From Serratia nevei (GTDB lineage Bacteria; Pseudomonadota; Gammaproteobacteria; Enterobacterales; Enterobacteriaceae), in NCBI RefSeq assembly GCF_037948395.1, contig NZ_CP149940.1, positions 4,278,001 through 4,342,000 of the forward strand: a DNA stretch of 64,000 nucleotides, in the 5' to 3' direction. This document shows positions 16,343 through 22,299 of the stretch, in pieces. How positions within the stretch are numbered: position 1 is the stretch's first letter; every line of letters begins with the position of its first letter. A program made the position numbers and the translations under genes. The notes under the pieces are model-generated. The model was not told where the DNA came from. It saw only the letters and a program-made list of their open reading frames with translations, and ran no database searches.

Positions 16343-16688
16343 GCCGTCCCCCATTGCCCAATACAGTTGCGTACATATCTTTCTTTATGCACTGCCAGAC
16401 TGCCAAACCTCGCGGTGTCAGGTTGCCATCGTCTAGGCATTTACTAATCATTTGAATAATTAACAAATCCAACTGCGGGCAATTCAGCTTTAATGCATCC
16501 AAAAGGTAAGAATCAACCAAGTCACGGATGCCAGGCACACCCCCCATAATGGCAACATAGAGGGCTTCCCCATCCATGCCAAAATCGAACTGGCAGCCCT
16601 TGTTCTGCTGAATTACATAACGATACACAGCAACCGCATACTGGTTTGCGAGAGCATTCAGACGGGGATTTTTAGTGATGAGTTTCAT
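16332..16688 (-). CDS. Hypothetical protein of the P4-like operon (118 aa)
   Basis: The start at ATG 16688 (MKLITKNPRLNALANQY) has GGAGG upstream and overlaps the previous gene by 17 bases; the longer frame to 16739 has no support. The product is predicted helical and soluble with many Leu and Ile. Its 3' end overlaps the primase-helicase start by 11 bases, so it is translated together with it and may act in replication. I do not recognise a domain. Confidence 0.6.
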   Translation of the reverse strand: MKLITKNPRLNALANQYAVAVYRYVIQQNKGCQFDFGMDGEALYVAIMGGVPGIRDLVDSYLLDALKLNCPQLDLLIIQMISKCLDDGNLTPRGLAVWQCIKKDMYATVLGNGGRHDA

Positions 16689-17268
16689 TAGGTAAGCCCT
16701 CCGTGATGTAGGCCTGCAAGAATCCCTCATGTAACTCATTCAGTGTGTCGCGCCCAAACGCCGATATACCGACAATATTGCCGTTACTAATTTCAAGCAT
16801 TTGCTGATAGAACTTAACGATAAACTTTGCGCCCTCTTCAATTCCGTAGCGCTCGATACCAGTACCTTCAATGTTATTCGCGATAGCCAATCGCTCAATC
16901 TTCCGGTTTGTCACCATACCGCCATTCTGCCCGTGGAACTCTTCTCTTCCATTTATGGCCACCAAGTCAGCGATGTAAGCATCAGCCACCAGCCAGCGAT
17001 AAAGCACTACGAGGTTATGTGGGGAATGGTTCTCCGGGATGCCCCCCCACTCAGCTAGCAGTCGCAGCGCCAAAGAACGATTATCATCCCACTCTCCATC
17101 ATCAGCACGTATCAGTACATCAGCGAACGGGATTACTTCTTGCTCGTGGTATCTGTTATCGCTGTATTTCTGGTATACCTTCACGCCATCATGAATGGCC
17201 TCTGCATAGTATTCACCTGGTTGTTCAGTCACTTCTTTTACTTTTTGGAAAGGGATAACGTTGCTCAT
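16672..17268 (-). CDS. Hypothetical protein of the P4-like operon (198 aa)
   Basis: It starts at ATG 17268, four bases of which overlap the preceding stop (ATGA). It is acidic and soluble, with no membrane segment or signal peptide, and the Trp-rich region GEWDDNRSLALRLLAEWGGI. No known domain is seen. Its location in the middle of the coupled icd-DUF4222-primase operon suggests an early or replication-accessory role. Confidence 0.6.
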   Translation of the reverse strand: MSNVIPFQKVKEVTEQPGEYYAEAIHDGVKVYQKYSDNRYHEQEVIPFADVLIRADDGEWDDNRSLALRLLAEWGGIPENHSPHNLVVLYRWLVADAYIADLVAINGREEFHGQNGGMVTNRKIERLAIANNIEGTGIERYGIEEGAKFIVKFYQQMLEISNGNIVGISAFGRDTLNELHEGFLQAYITEGLPNETHH

Positions 17269-17489
17269 TCTGTCTCTCCCGCCTTGCTATCATCTGATGA
17301 TGCGGCATCATCGATAGCCTCATTGCACTGCAATTTACTTAGAAGATTGCTGCCAATGTTTTCTGCGGCATCGACTAAAAAACTCTGGCGTTCGGTATCT
17401 TCGACATCGTTAATCGTGCGTAAGATTGCTAACAGGCACTCTGTGTCATGGATAAGTGCCGCGGTGAGAAAATGAGTTGTATTAGTCAT
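17265..17489 (-). CDS. Hypothetical small acidic protein (74 aa)
   Basis: ATG 17489 has GGAGAG six bases upstream and overlaps the end of the DUF4222 gene. The frame continues upstream to 17567 but without a start signal. The protein is helical (THFLTAALIHDTECLLAILR) with a very acidic Ser/Asp-rich C-terminus. Coupled to the next gene through ATGA. Unknown function. Confidence 0.55.
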   Translation of the reverse strand: MTNTTHFLTAALIHDTECLLAILRTINDVEDTERQSFLVDAAENIGSNLLSKLQCNEAIDDAASSDDSKAGETE

Positions 17490-17661
17490 AGGTTTTCTCT
17501 CCGGCAAAGGTAAATTCAGATTCAAAGCGATTGAGCGGATACGTGCATTCAGCTTGATAACCAGCACGGATAAATATCACGCGATTGAAAATGCATGATT
17601 TGATGGTAATGAACTGACCTCGCTTATCTTGATAGCGTTCTTTTGGCATGGGTTTACGCAT
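17482..17661 (-). CDS. DUF4222-family small protein (59 aa)
   Basis: The reading frame MRKPMPKERYQDKRGQFITI ... GYQAECTYPLNRFESEFTF matches the DUF4222 pattern (DxRG at the start, a strand, then 'G(Y/H)xxECxxPLxxFExxF'). These short proteins are frequent in P4-like and lambdoid elements and have no known function. Shine-Dalgarno AGGAGG lies six bases before ATG 17661. It overlaps the Icd-like gene by eight bases and the following gene by eight bases, so the operon is fully coupled. Confidence 0.75.
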   Translation of the reverse strand: MRKPMPKERYQDKRGQFITIKSCIFNRVIFIRAGYQAECTYPLNRFESEFTFAGEKTYD

Positions 17662-17872
17662 GGCTTACCTCCTGAATCGGCAGGCGCCCAGCGAATGACA
17701 GGATGAAATGAGGGGCTAACACCTGGCGGGCTTCTTGTTCGGTGTAGGCCTCTACAGACATACGGCAAGGATTTGCCTTACGGTCTATACGTGATAACGC
17801 CAGAAAGCGCCAGGTGAACTTATTCTGGGTGAGCGAACTCCGCCCGGTTAAGGGTGTGATATGATCTGACAT
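17654..17872 (-). CDS. Icd/Kil-like host cell division inhibitor (72 aa)
   Basis: The C-terminal 50 residues are the family signature: KFTWRFLALSRIDRKANPCR, then SVEAYTEQEARQVLAPHFIL, SFAGRLPIQEV. Members are named after P1 Icd and the P4 kil region, whose products block host division; inhibition by this protein is inferred. I chose ATG 17872 (MSDHITPL), which has GAGG five bases upstream. The frame stays open up to ATG 18406 (250 aa in all), but that extension runs through a promoter region, a strong hairpin and the opposite-strand gene at 18024-18206. First gene of the primase operon. Confidence 0.7.
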   Translation of the reverse strand: MSDHITPLTGRSSLTQNKFTWRFLALSRIDRKANPCRMSVEAYTEQEARQVLAPHFILSFAGRLPIQEVSHA

Positions 17873-17910
17873 AGCTGCCTCGATACTGATTCTATCGTTG
17901 GTGGTAAGAG

Positions 17911-17939
17911 GCCCGGTTAGTGTTCCACCACTACCGGGC
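17911..17939 (-). ncRNA. Strong hairpin in the leader of the icd-primase operon, CI-RNA-like candidate
   Basis: GCCCGGTTAGTG and CACTACCGGGC pair with one bulged base, giving an 11-bp GC-rich stem with a six-base loop, 39 bases upstream of the Icd start. In P4, immunity is set by a small CI RNA from the leader of the same operon that forces early termination. The place fits; sequence identity to P4 CI was not established. Confidence 0.4.
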
Positions 17940-17979
17940 TTCGCTGTATTTACAAAATGATATTGATTTACCACAAAGC

Positions 17980-18022
17980 GGTAGTTACCATTTGTATCAC
18001 CATTATAATACCGGTAACTACC
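17980..18022. promoter_or_regulatory. Divergent promoter with paired GGTAGTTACC / GGTAACTACC operators
   Basis: GGTAGTTACC (17980-17989) and its reverse complement GGTAACTACC (18013-18022) flank a TTGTAT...TATAAT promoter-like core (18003-18008, readable on both strands). A regulator binding here would cover both the + strand YnfO-like gene and the minus-strand early operon. The half-site is shared with 3024-3040 and 18229-18250. Confidence 0.55.
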
Positions 18023-18023
18023 A

Positions 18024-18206
18024 ATGCAAGACGAAAAAGAAAAAAAGGCGTTTGACCGCAAAGGCAGCACTATGAAGCACATACGCTTTGAAGACTCACT
18101 ACTTGAACAAATTAACACCATTGCTGGGCAGGGAAATTTCAGCTCATGGGTTAAAGATTCTTGCCGAGATAGATTGCGTAAAGAAGGAATTGAACCAAAG
18201 GGTTGA
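18024..18206 (+). CDS. YlcI/YnfO-family small protein (up to 60 aa)
   Basis: MKHIRFEDSLLEQINTIAGQ followed by GNFSSWVKDSCRDRLRKEG matches the YlcI/YnfO family of phage-linked small ribbon-helix-helix-like proteins. ATG 18024 is given, but it has no ribosome site and lies about 9-15 bases after the predicted transcription start. ATG 18072, with AAAGG upstream and where the family motif begins, may be the true start (44 aa). It is the only + strand gene in the right half and runs opposite the extended Icd frame, so it is a candidate for the element's own repressor. Confidence 0.6.
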   Translation: MQDEKEKKAFDRKGSTMKHIRFEDSLLEQINTIAGQGNFSSWVKDSCRDRLRKEGIEPKG

Positions 18207-18226
18207 GCACCTCGACCTAATGAAAA

Positions 18227-18406
18227 TTGGTTACCCAGTAGATTGGTAACATACTGATTTTGTTCATAGCTCAAATTTGAGTCATGACCCCGAAGGGTTG
18301 CATTAGCAGTGCAGCCCTTCTTCATTTGTGCCAATCCACCAGCGGAACAGTAATGGATGCCGCCTAGGGGAAAGGCATCTTTCTGGCTGGAAGCGTGGTT
18401 ATGCAT
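18227..18406 (-). other. Conserved-looking leader frame between antirepressor and icd
   Basis: ATG 18406 overlaps the antirepressor stop (ATGCATAA) and has AGGGG upstream, so it is probably translated: MHNHASSQKDAFPLGGIHYC followed by SAGGLAQMKKGCTANATLRGHDSN. The wording recalls leader regions of Ash/Icd-type reading frames in enterobacterial P4-like islands. In this sequence the frame runs on without a stop to 17654. Whether it makes a separate short protein or a 250-aa fusion cannot be decided. Confidence 0.4.
18229..18250. promoter_or_regulatory. GGTTACC-GGTAAC inverted repeat, candidate operator
   Basis: GGTTACC (18229-18235) and GGTAAC (18245-18250) face each other just after the stop of the YnfO-like gene. 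Same half-site as at 3024-3040 and 17980-18022. Confidence 0.45.
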
Positions 18407-19208
18407 GCTCTGCCCCTAAACGTTTCGCCATCCAACGTTGTGATAATCGCGCCAGTTCTGCCTTGCGCTGGTGGTAGTCCTGCCCTAACTCGATCAACGT
18501 TATGTTGGTGCTTTCCAGATAGGTAAGGTGCTCCAATTGCTCCGCGTTCATGCTGTCACGCGGATCGCCGTCAATCCCGTTAACTTGAGCCCACTGCTTA
18601 GCTGACAGCCCACCCAGCACAATCCTGGCAATCATGTTGCTTTCATTGTTGTAGTGGTGCTGTAGCGTCTGCTTACCCTGTTCAGCGCGGGCAGTATCCA
18701 AAGCGACACACATTGGCTTAAACAGGTTAGCTGCACCTATGCGAGCCTTAAGCTGGCGACGGAACTGGGCGGCCACTTCTGGCGCACTGAGCTGTAATGC
18801 TTCTTCGCACTGAATGAAGTAACGGCGAACGGCACGCCCCTGCTCATTGCGTTCAACCATTGCCAACTCTTTAGCCATACCCAGGGTTATCAGGTAGTCA
18901 TGTTCGAGCTGTTGCCTGGCTTTTGCGCTCGCCCGTTTTGGCGCGCTCAAACTCTCAACAAACATATAATCGGCAGTGGCTATAAATCCATATTGGCTAA
19001 TACGGCCTTTAATCCAGTTAGTAAAGTCACGGCCTACACCCAGTGTTTTGTGTAATGCCTTCGCGCTCACAATATTACTTTCACGCCCACCTATCCGCCC
19101 ATGAGAGACCGGCACCAAAGATGCAAAGCTGCTGCCGTTAATATCGCTTTTACTTTCTTTATGATGTGTTTGTCCCCGACCAGTGTTGGCCGTTTTTTCA
19201 ATATCCAT
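18399..19208 (-). CDS. AntA/AntB-domain phage antirepressor (269 aa)
   Basis: Residues ~45-115 carry the AntA domain: ALHKTLGVGRDFTNWIKGRI, SQYGFIATADYMF, then the helix HDYLITLGMAKELAMVERN and GRAVRRYFIQCE. Such proteins counteract phage repressors or act as anti-immunity factors in P4- and P1-type elements. The C-terminal ~120 residues are helical and unassigned. The first 35 residues are polar and may be a linker. It lies 96 bases downstream of the AlpA-like gene on the same strand and overlaps the leader frame that follows. Confidence 0.8.
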   Translation of the reverse strand: MDIEKTANTGRGQTHHKESKSDINGSSFASLVPVSHGRIGGRESNIVSAKALHKTLGVGRDFTNWIKGRISQYGFIATADYMFVESLSAPKRASAKARQQLEHDYLITLGMAKELAMVERNEQGRAVRRYFIQCEEALQLSAPEVAAQFRRQLKARIGAANLFKPMCVALDTARAEQGKQTLQHHYNNESNMIARIVLGGLSAKQWAQVNGIDGDPRDSMNAEQLEHLTYLESTNITLIELGQDYHQRKAELARLSQRWMAKRLGAEHA

Positions 19209-19304
19209 TAGTTATCCCTCGCTAAAGCTTTTCATTGCTGCCGGTGAATATTGAATGCAACTCCCCGCAAGCACCCGCAAAATCTGAACTCCCGATGTTC
19301 TTTA

Positions 19305-19502
19305 TCAGGAAACCTCCTTGCGGGATTCAGCAATGCGTTGATTAACCCAGTCATCAATTTCACTTTCAACAAAAGCAATGGCACGAGTACCAATTTTTAC
19401 GGATGGGGGGAACTTTCCCTGAGACATAAGATGATAGATCCATGCCTTACTGTAGCCTGTGCGACGCTGAACATCATGCAACCGAATGAGTGATTGAGTC
19501 AT
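19305..19502 (-). CDS. AlpA-family transcriptional regulator (65 aa)
   Basis: Full-length AlpA/excisionase-type protein: LIRLHDVQRRTGYSKAWIYH is the helix-turn-helix, LMSQGKFPPSVKIGTRAIAF the wing, and ESEIDDWVNQRIA the closing helix. In the family such proteins activate integrase or excision genes of P4-like islands. An upstream CGAGGTATAT gives a weak ribosome site. It is separate in sequence from the AlpA-like protein at 2238-2477. It precedes the antirepressor on the same strand. Confidence 0.85.
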   Translation of the reverse strand: MTQSLIRLHDVQRRTGYSKAWIYHLMSQGKFPPSVKIGTRAIAFVESEIDDWVNQRIAESRKEVS

Positions 19503-19709
19503 ATATACCTCGTAAAGTCTGTTGTCGTTTACAAGACATATCGTCGCACAAAAAAAAGAGAAAGATTCAAAGCCTCAGGCATGAGGGTATTTATACTCAA
19601 CTTACCCTTAGGGTTGAGGGTAAGTTGCAATATCGTTTTGAATAACTACCCTGAGGGTAAGCCTAATTAGCCCTAGGGGGCAAGAAGAACACCCTTGCCC
19701 CTAGGGTTA
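19503..19709. repeat. Intergenic CCCTNAGGG-type repeats and two long hairpins
   Basis: CAACTTACCCT and AGGGTAAGTTG form an 11-bp perfect inverted repeat (19598-19627). ACCCTGAGGGT follows at 19648-19658. CCCTAGGGGGCAAG and CTTGCCCCTAGGG (19671-19706) form a second long hairpin ending just before the stop of the 153-aa gene. The second may be that gene's terminator. The first lies in the promoter region of the AlpA-like gene and may be an operator. Confidence 0.5.
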
Positions 19710-20171
19710 CTATCTCTTTATCGGGCAGGCAACCAGTTCTATAGACTCTGCCTGTCTCTTTGTATAACCTTTGTTTTGTAAATACGTGATGATGGCGTCT
19801 TGATTTCCGCGAGTAGCTCTATCATTTTCCGGATCGTATTTTTCCCACTCTTTATTCCGTATTTCTATAGCTAACAGCAATGGATCATCACTCCTATACT
19901 TCCCTAGTAACAAAGGAATCGCAGCTGAAAGCTTTCTATTTTTTTCTTTTAAAGACTCATTCTCTTGCATGAGTTTTTCTAGTGACACTTTTTCCTCTAT
20001 ACAATTAAATTCATCATATTCAAGTCGTATGCTTTCTTTAATTTCATCTAAGGGTATGTGCAAGAAAACACCTGTACCCTCTAAAAATTTCGCCAACTCA
20101 TCACGTCTGAAGCCATAGCTATCAAAATAATCAGCTTTTGTATTATCTACACTACCCCAGCCACCAGCCAT
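19710..20171 (-). CDS. Hypothetical protein (153 aa), partner of the SSB-tail protein
   Basis: AT-rich gene 15 bases after the gene upstream, so the two form an operon. The middle (~residues 58-85, VSLEKLMQENESLKEKNRKL) is a coiled coil. The end, RATRGNQDAIITYLQNKGYT followed by KRQAESIELVACPIKR, resembles the C-terminal module seen in many small integrase-adjacent proteins of P4-like islands, where a short helical domain ends in 'A.SI..(I/V)(A/V).P'. The start ATG 20171 has only a weak ribosome site (GAGGGTTAAAT). Function unknown. Confidence 0.6.
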   Translation of the reverse strand: MAGGWGSVDNTKADYFDSYGFRRDELAKFLEGTGVFLHIPLDEIKESIRLEYDEFNCIEEKVSLEKLMQENESLKEKNRKLSAAIPLLLGKYRSDDPLLLAIEIRNKEWEKYDPENDRATRGNQDAIITYLQNKGYTKRQAESIELVACPIKR

Positions 20172-20186
20172 ATTTAACCCTCCAAA

Positions 20187-20558
20187 TCAAAAAGGAATAT
20201 CATCATCAAAGTCCATTGGTGGCTCTGATGGATTACTCGCCATCAAACCAGAAGGAATTTTATTTACACTCGATTGAATCCTTACTATAGGCACGGCCCC
20301 ATCCTCCAAGACTATATCGAGAAGACGGTCAAACTCAGGATCCTCATTCCATTCGGTAGGCTCAATATCCCCACGTCTGTTTCGCCAAACAAACTCAGGC
20401 AACTGCCTGTTTTTTGTCAACCAAGAAAGCCACTTAGCTATTTCTGCATCAGTAACATGAGGTTGTAGGAGTCTAATGCGTTCAAACAATTCTCTGACCG
20501 AAATAAACTCTTGCTCCTTTGCCTCCAGATCAGCAAGGATATTTAAATTATTTCCCAT
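20187..20558 (-). CDS. Unknown protein ending in an exact SSB C-terminal interaction tail (123 aa)
   Basis: The last residues are PSEPPMDFDDDIPF. The end of E. coli SSB is EPPMDFDDDIPF, so 12 residues are identical. That tail docks SSB on its partners (PriA, RecO, RecQ, exonuclease I, the polymerase III chi subunit and others). The rest of the protein is not SSB: no OB-fold pattern is seen, and it starts with helices (SVRELFERIRLLQPHVTDAE, IAKWLSWLTKNRQLPEF) that could form a winged-helix-like domain, followed by a Pro/Ser linker. It may recruit or compete for the host replication and repair partners of SSB. It lies next to the integrase on the same strand. Confidence 0.75.
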   Translation of the reverse strand: MGNNLNILADLEAKEQEFISVRELFERIRLLQPHVTDAEIAKWLSWLTKNRQLPEFVWRNRRGDIEPTEWNEDPEFDRLLDIVLEDGAVPIVRIQSSVNKIPSGLMASNPSEPPMDFDDDIPF

Positions 20559-20701
20559 ACGCCACCTCGCGTCCTCTAATTTTGGCGGCTATGCCAGTCC
20601 GTAGAGGTGTACGGGTTTTCGGGGATCAGCCTAGACATAGCCTATTCTTTGGTAATCTATGCAAGTCTACTGCGGTCTACTATAACTGTCTATGCATCCA
20701 G

Positions 20702-21916
20702 TTATGCTCGTAGTCCAAATGTGCCGTGTACGACATTTTCGCCTTTCTCCAAGGTGTCCATGTAGTCTGCATACCACTGAAGCATCTCCCGCCGGCCATC
20801 CAGATACTGGGCATGGTTGTAGGTTCCACGAATGCTGTTCTTATCCACGTGAGCCAGTTGGGTTTCAATCCAAGCGGTGTTATACCCCTGTTCGTGGAGA
20901 ATAGTACTCATTGTGTGGCGGAAACCGTGCCCTGTGACGCGCCCAGCATAACCAATGCGCCTAACCAGCACATTCATAGCCATTTCACTGATTGGCTTGC
21001 TGTGGTGAATCCTGCCTGGAAACACGTAGCTGTAATGGCCCGTCAGGGGTTTTAGCTGCTCCAGAATGCTAATCGCCTGGTCGGATAGTGGTACGCAATG
21101 AGGGCGGCGCTTCTTCATGCGTTCGGGTGGAACTTCCCAAAGCCGCTTATCAAAATCAAACTCCGACCATTCAGCCTTACGCAGTTCTCCAGGCCTGGTT
21201 CCTGTGATAATAAGCAGACGCATAGCCAACTTAACGATTTGGCTGCCAGTGTATGTATTAAAGACGCGGAAAAACTCGGGCAGCTCGGAAACTGATAGGA
21301 AGGCATAGTGTTCTTTTTTATGCGGTGAGAACGCGCTGGCGAGATCCGGAGCTGGGTTATATTCAGCCCTACCGGTGACGATGGCATATTTCCATACCTC
21401 CCCGCACCGCTGGCGTACCTTGCGCAATTTCTCTGTTGCGCCGCGCTCATCCAGTTTAGAAAGCGTCCACATAAGCTCCATTGGCTTTATCTCGGCAATT
21501 GGCCGCTGGCCGATGTATGGGAAAACATCGCTCTCAAACGTTTTCATCATCTCTTCGGCGTATGATTCCGACCAGCGATCACGCCGCTTGCCGTACCACT
21601 CCCGCGCTATCCCCTCAAAGGTATTGCCGGTAACATCTTGCCGAGCTCGTTTCTGCTGCTTCCTGGCTTCGCTAGGGTTGATGCCCGATACCACCAGCTT
21701 TTTAGCTTCATCACGCTTCTGCCTTGCCTCGGTGAGTGAAACTGTGGGGTATGTACCGAGGGAAAGCATTTTGGGTTTGCCATCGAAACGATAGCGAAAA
21801 CGCCAACCCTTGGAGCCGTTCGGCTCAATGAGTATAGATAGCCCTCCGCCATCACTGAGTGTATAGGGCTTTTCTTGCGGCTTTGAGCGCCGTAGCTCAA
21901 GGTCTGTGAGGGGCAT
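20702..21916 (-). CDS. P4-type tyrosine integrase (404 aa)
   Basis: N-terminal DUF4102 arm-binding domain (MPLTDLELRRSKPQEKPYTL, DGGGLSILIEPNGSKGWRFR), then a core-binding region, then the catalytic domain with Arg in ITGTRPGELRKAEW (~residue 265), the H-x-x-R box in GHGFRHTMST (~350) and the closing Tyr in IRGTYNHAQYLDGRREML (~382). It cuts and joins att DNA for integration and excision. The start at ATG 21916 fits the family N-terminus and has GGAG upstream; the frame runs on to 21967 without reason. Location beside the tRNA 3' end shows glyU is the target. Confidence 0.93.
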   Translation of the reverse strand: MPLTDLELRRSKPQEKPYTLSDGGGLSILIEPNGSKGWRFRYRFDGKPKMLSLGTYPTVSLTEARQKRDEAKKLVVSGINPSEARKQQKRARQDVTGNTFEGIAREWYGKRRDRWSESYAEEMMKTFESDVFPYIGQRPIAEIKPMELMWTLSKLDERGATEKLRKVRQRCGEVWKYAIVTGRAEYNPAPDLASAFSPHKKEHYAFLSVSELPEFFRVFNTYTGSQIVKLAMRLLIITGTRPGELRKAEWSEFDFDKRLWEVPPERMKKRRPHCVPLSDQAISILEQLKPLTGHYSYVFPGRIHHSKPISEMAMNVLVRRIGYAGRVTGHGFRHTMSTILHEQGYNTAWIETQLAHVDKNSIRGTYNHAQYLDGRREMLQWYADYMDTLEKGENVVHGTFGLRA

Positions 21917-22079
21917 GTGTATAGCTCCGAGGTAAATCAAACGTCCTATACTCATTACTATACACATGGATGTATAGATTTGGGTAGATGTGCGTAGACG
22001 TTGAGATAACCAGATTTTACCGGGATACTTGTCTTTACTGGGTTTAGTAGGCTTTGGTGGACGTTGAGAGAAGTGTGTT
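21917..22079. promoter_or_regulatory. Integrase promoter and probable arm-type sites
   Basis: Between integrase and tRNA. GTGTATAG (from 21917) and CTATACAC (ending 21965) face each other around the integrase start region. GACGTTGAGA occurs twice as a direct repeat (21997-22006 and 22060-22069). Short repeats in att-proximal DNA usually bind the integrase arm domain or an excisionase; this is inferred. Confidence 0.4.
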
Positions 22080-22153
22080 TGGAGCGGGTGAAGGGAATCG
22101 AACCCTCGTATGCAGCTTGGGAAGCTGCCGTTCTACCATTGAACTACACCCGC
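22080..22153 (-). tRNA. glyU: tRNA-Gly (anticodon CCC)
   Basis: 74 bases with encoded CCA. Acceptor stem GCGGGTG/CACCCGC, D-arm GTTC/GAAC, anticodon stem GCAGC/GCTGC with loop TTCCCAA giving anticodon CCC, and T-arm GAGGG/CCCTT around TTCGATT. It reads GGG codons. The 3' end (22080-22103) is the presumed crossover region for the integrase next door, and the gene is intact after insertion. Confidence 0.97.
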
Positions 22154-22250
22154 ATCAGTGTGCGACAGGCATTATAACCGGTTATCGGCGGCGGGCAAGC
22201 GGAGATGGCGCGTAACTGTCGATGTTTTAAGCGGTTAAGTCCGGCGGGCG

Positions 22251-22280
22251 AAAAAAACCGGCGCAGTTGCCTGCACCGGT
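22251..22280 (-). terminator. Terminator of prfB-lysS
   Basis: On the minus strand ACCGGTGCAG-GCAA-CTGCGCCGGT is followed by seven T's, 20 bases after the lysS stop. Strong intrinsic terminator. Confidence 0.88.
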
Positions 22281-22299
22281 GGTTTCACGCTAAACGGAA

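Larger units (their letters stand above)
1176..22103. mobile_element. P4-like integrative element (satellite-type island) in tRNA-Gly
   Basis: About 21 kb between a degenerate att copy (1176-1198) and the 3' end of glyU. The right half has the P4-satellite gene set: integrase beside the tRNA, AlpA-like regulator, AntA antirepressor, Icd-like and DUF4222 small proteins and a primase-helicase. The left half carries a toxin-antitoxin-like pair and a phage ejection-protein-like cassette. Much of it is more AT-rich than the flanking core. No terminase, portal, capsid or tail genes are seen, so it cannot form its own particle as far as sequence shows. The left boundary is less certain than the right. 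Confidence 0.85.

Noticed and set aside
17654-18406. Single 250-aa Icd fusion protein
   Set aside because: The extension crosses a promoter, a strong hairpin and an opposite-strand gene, while ATG 17872 has a good ribosome site and gives the family's usual core; kept only as an alternative.
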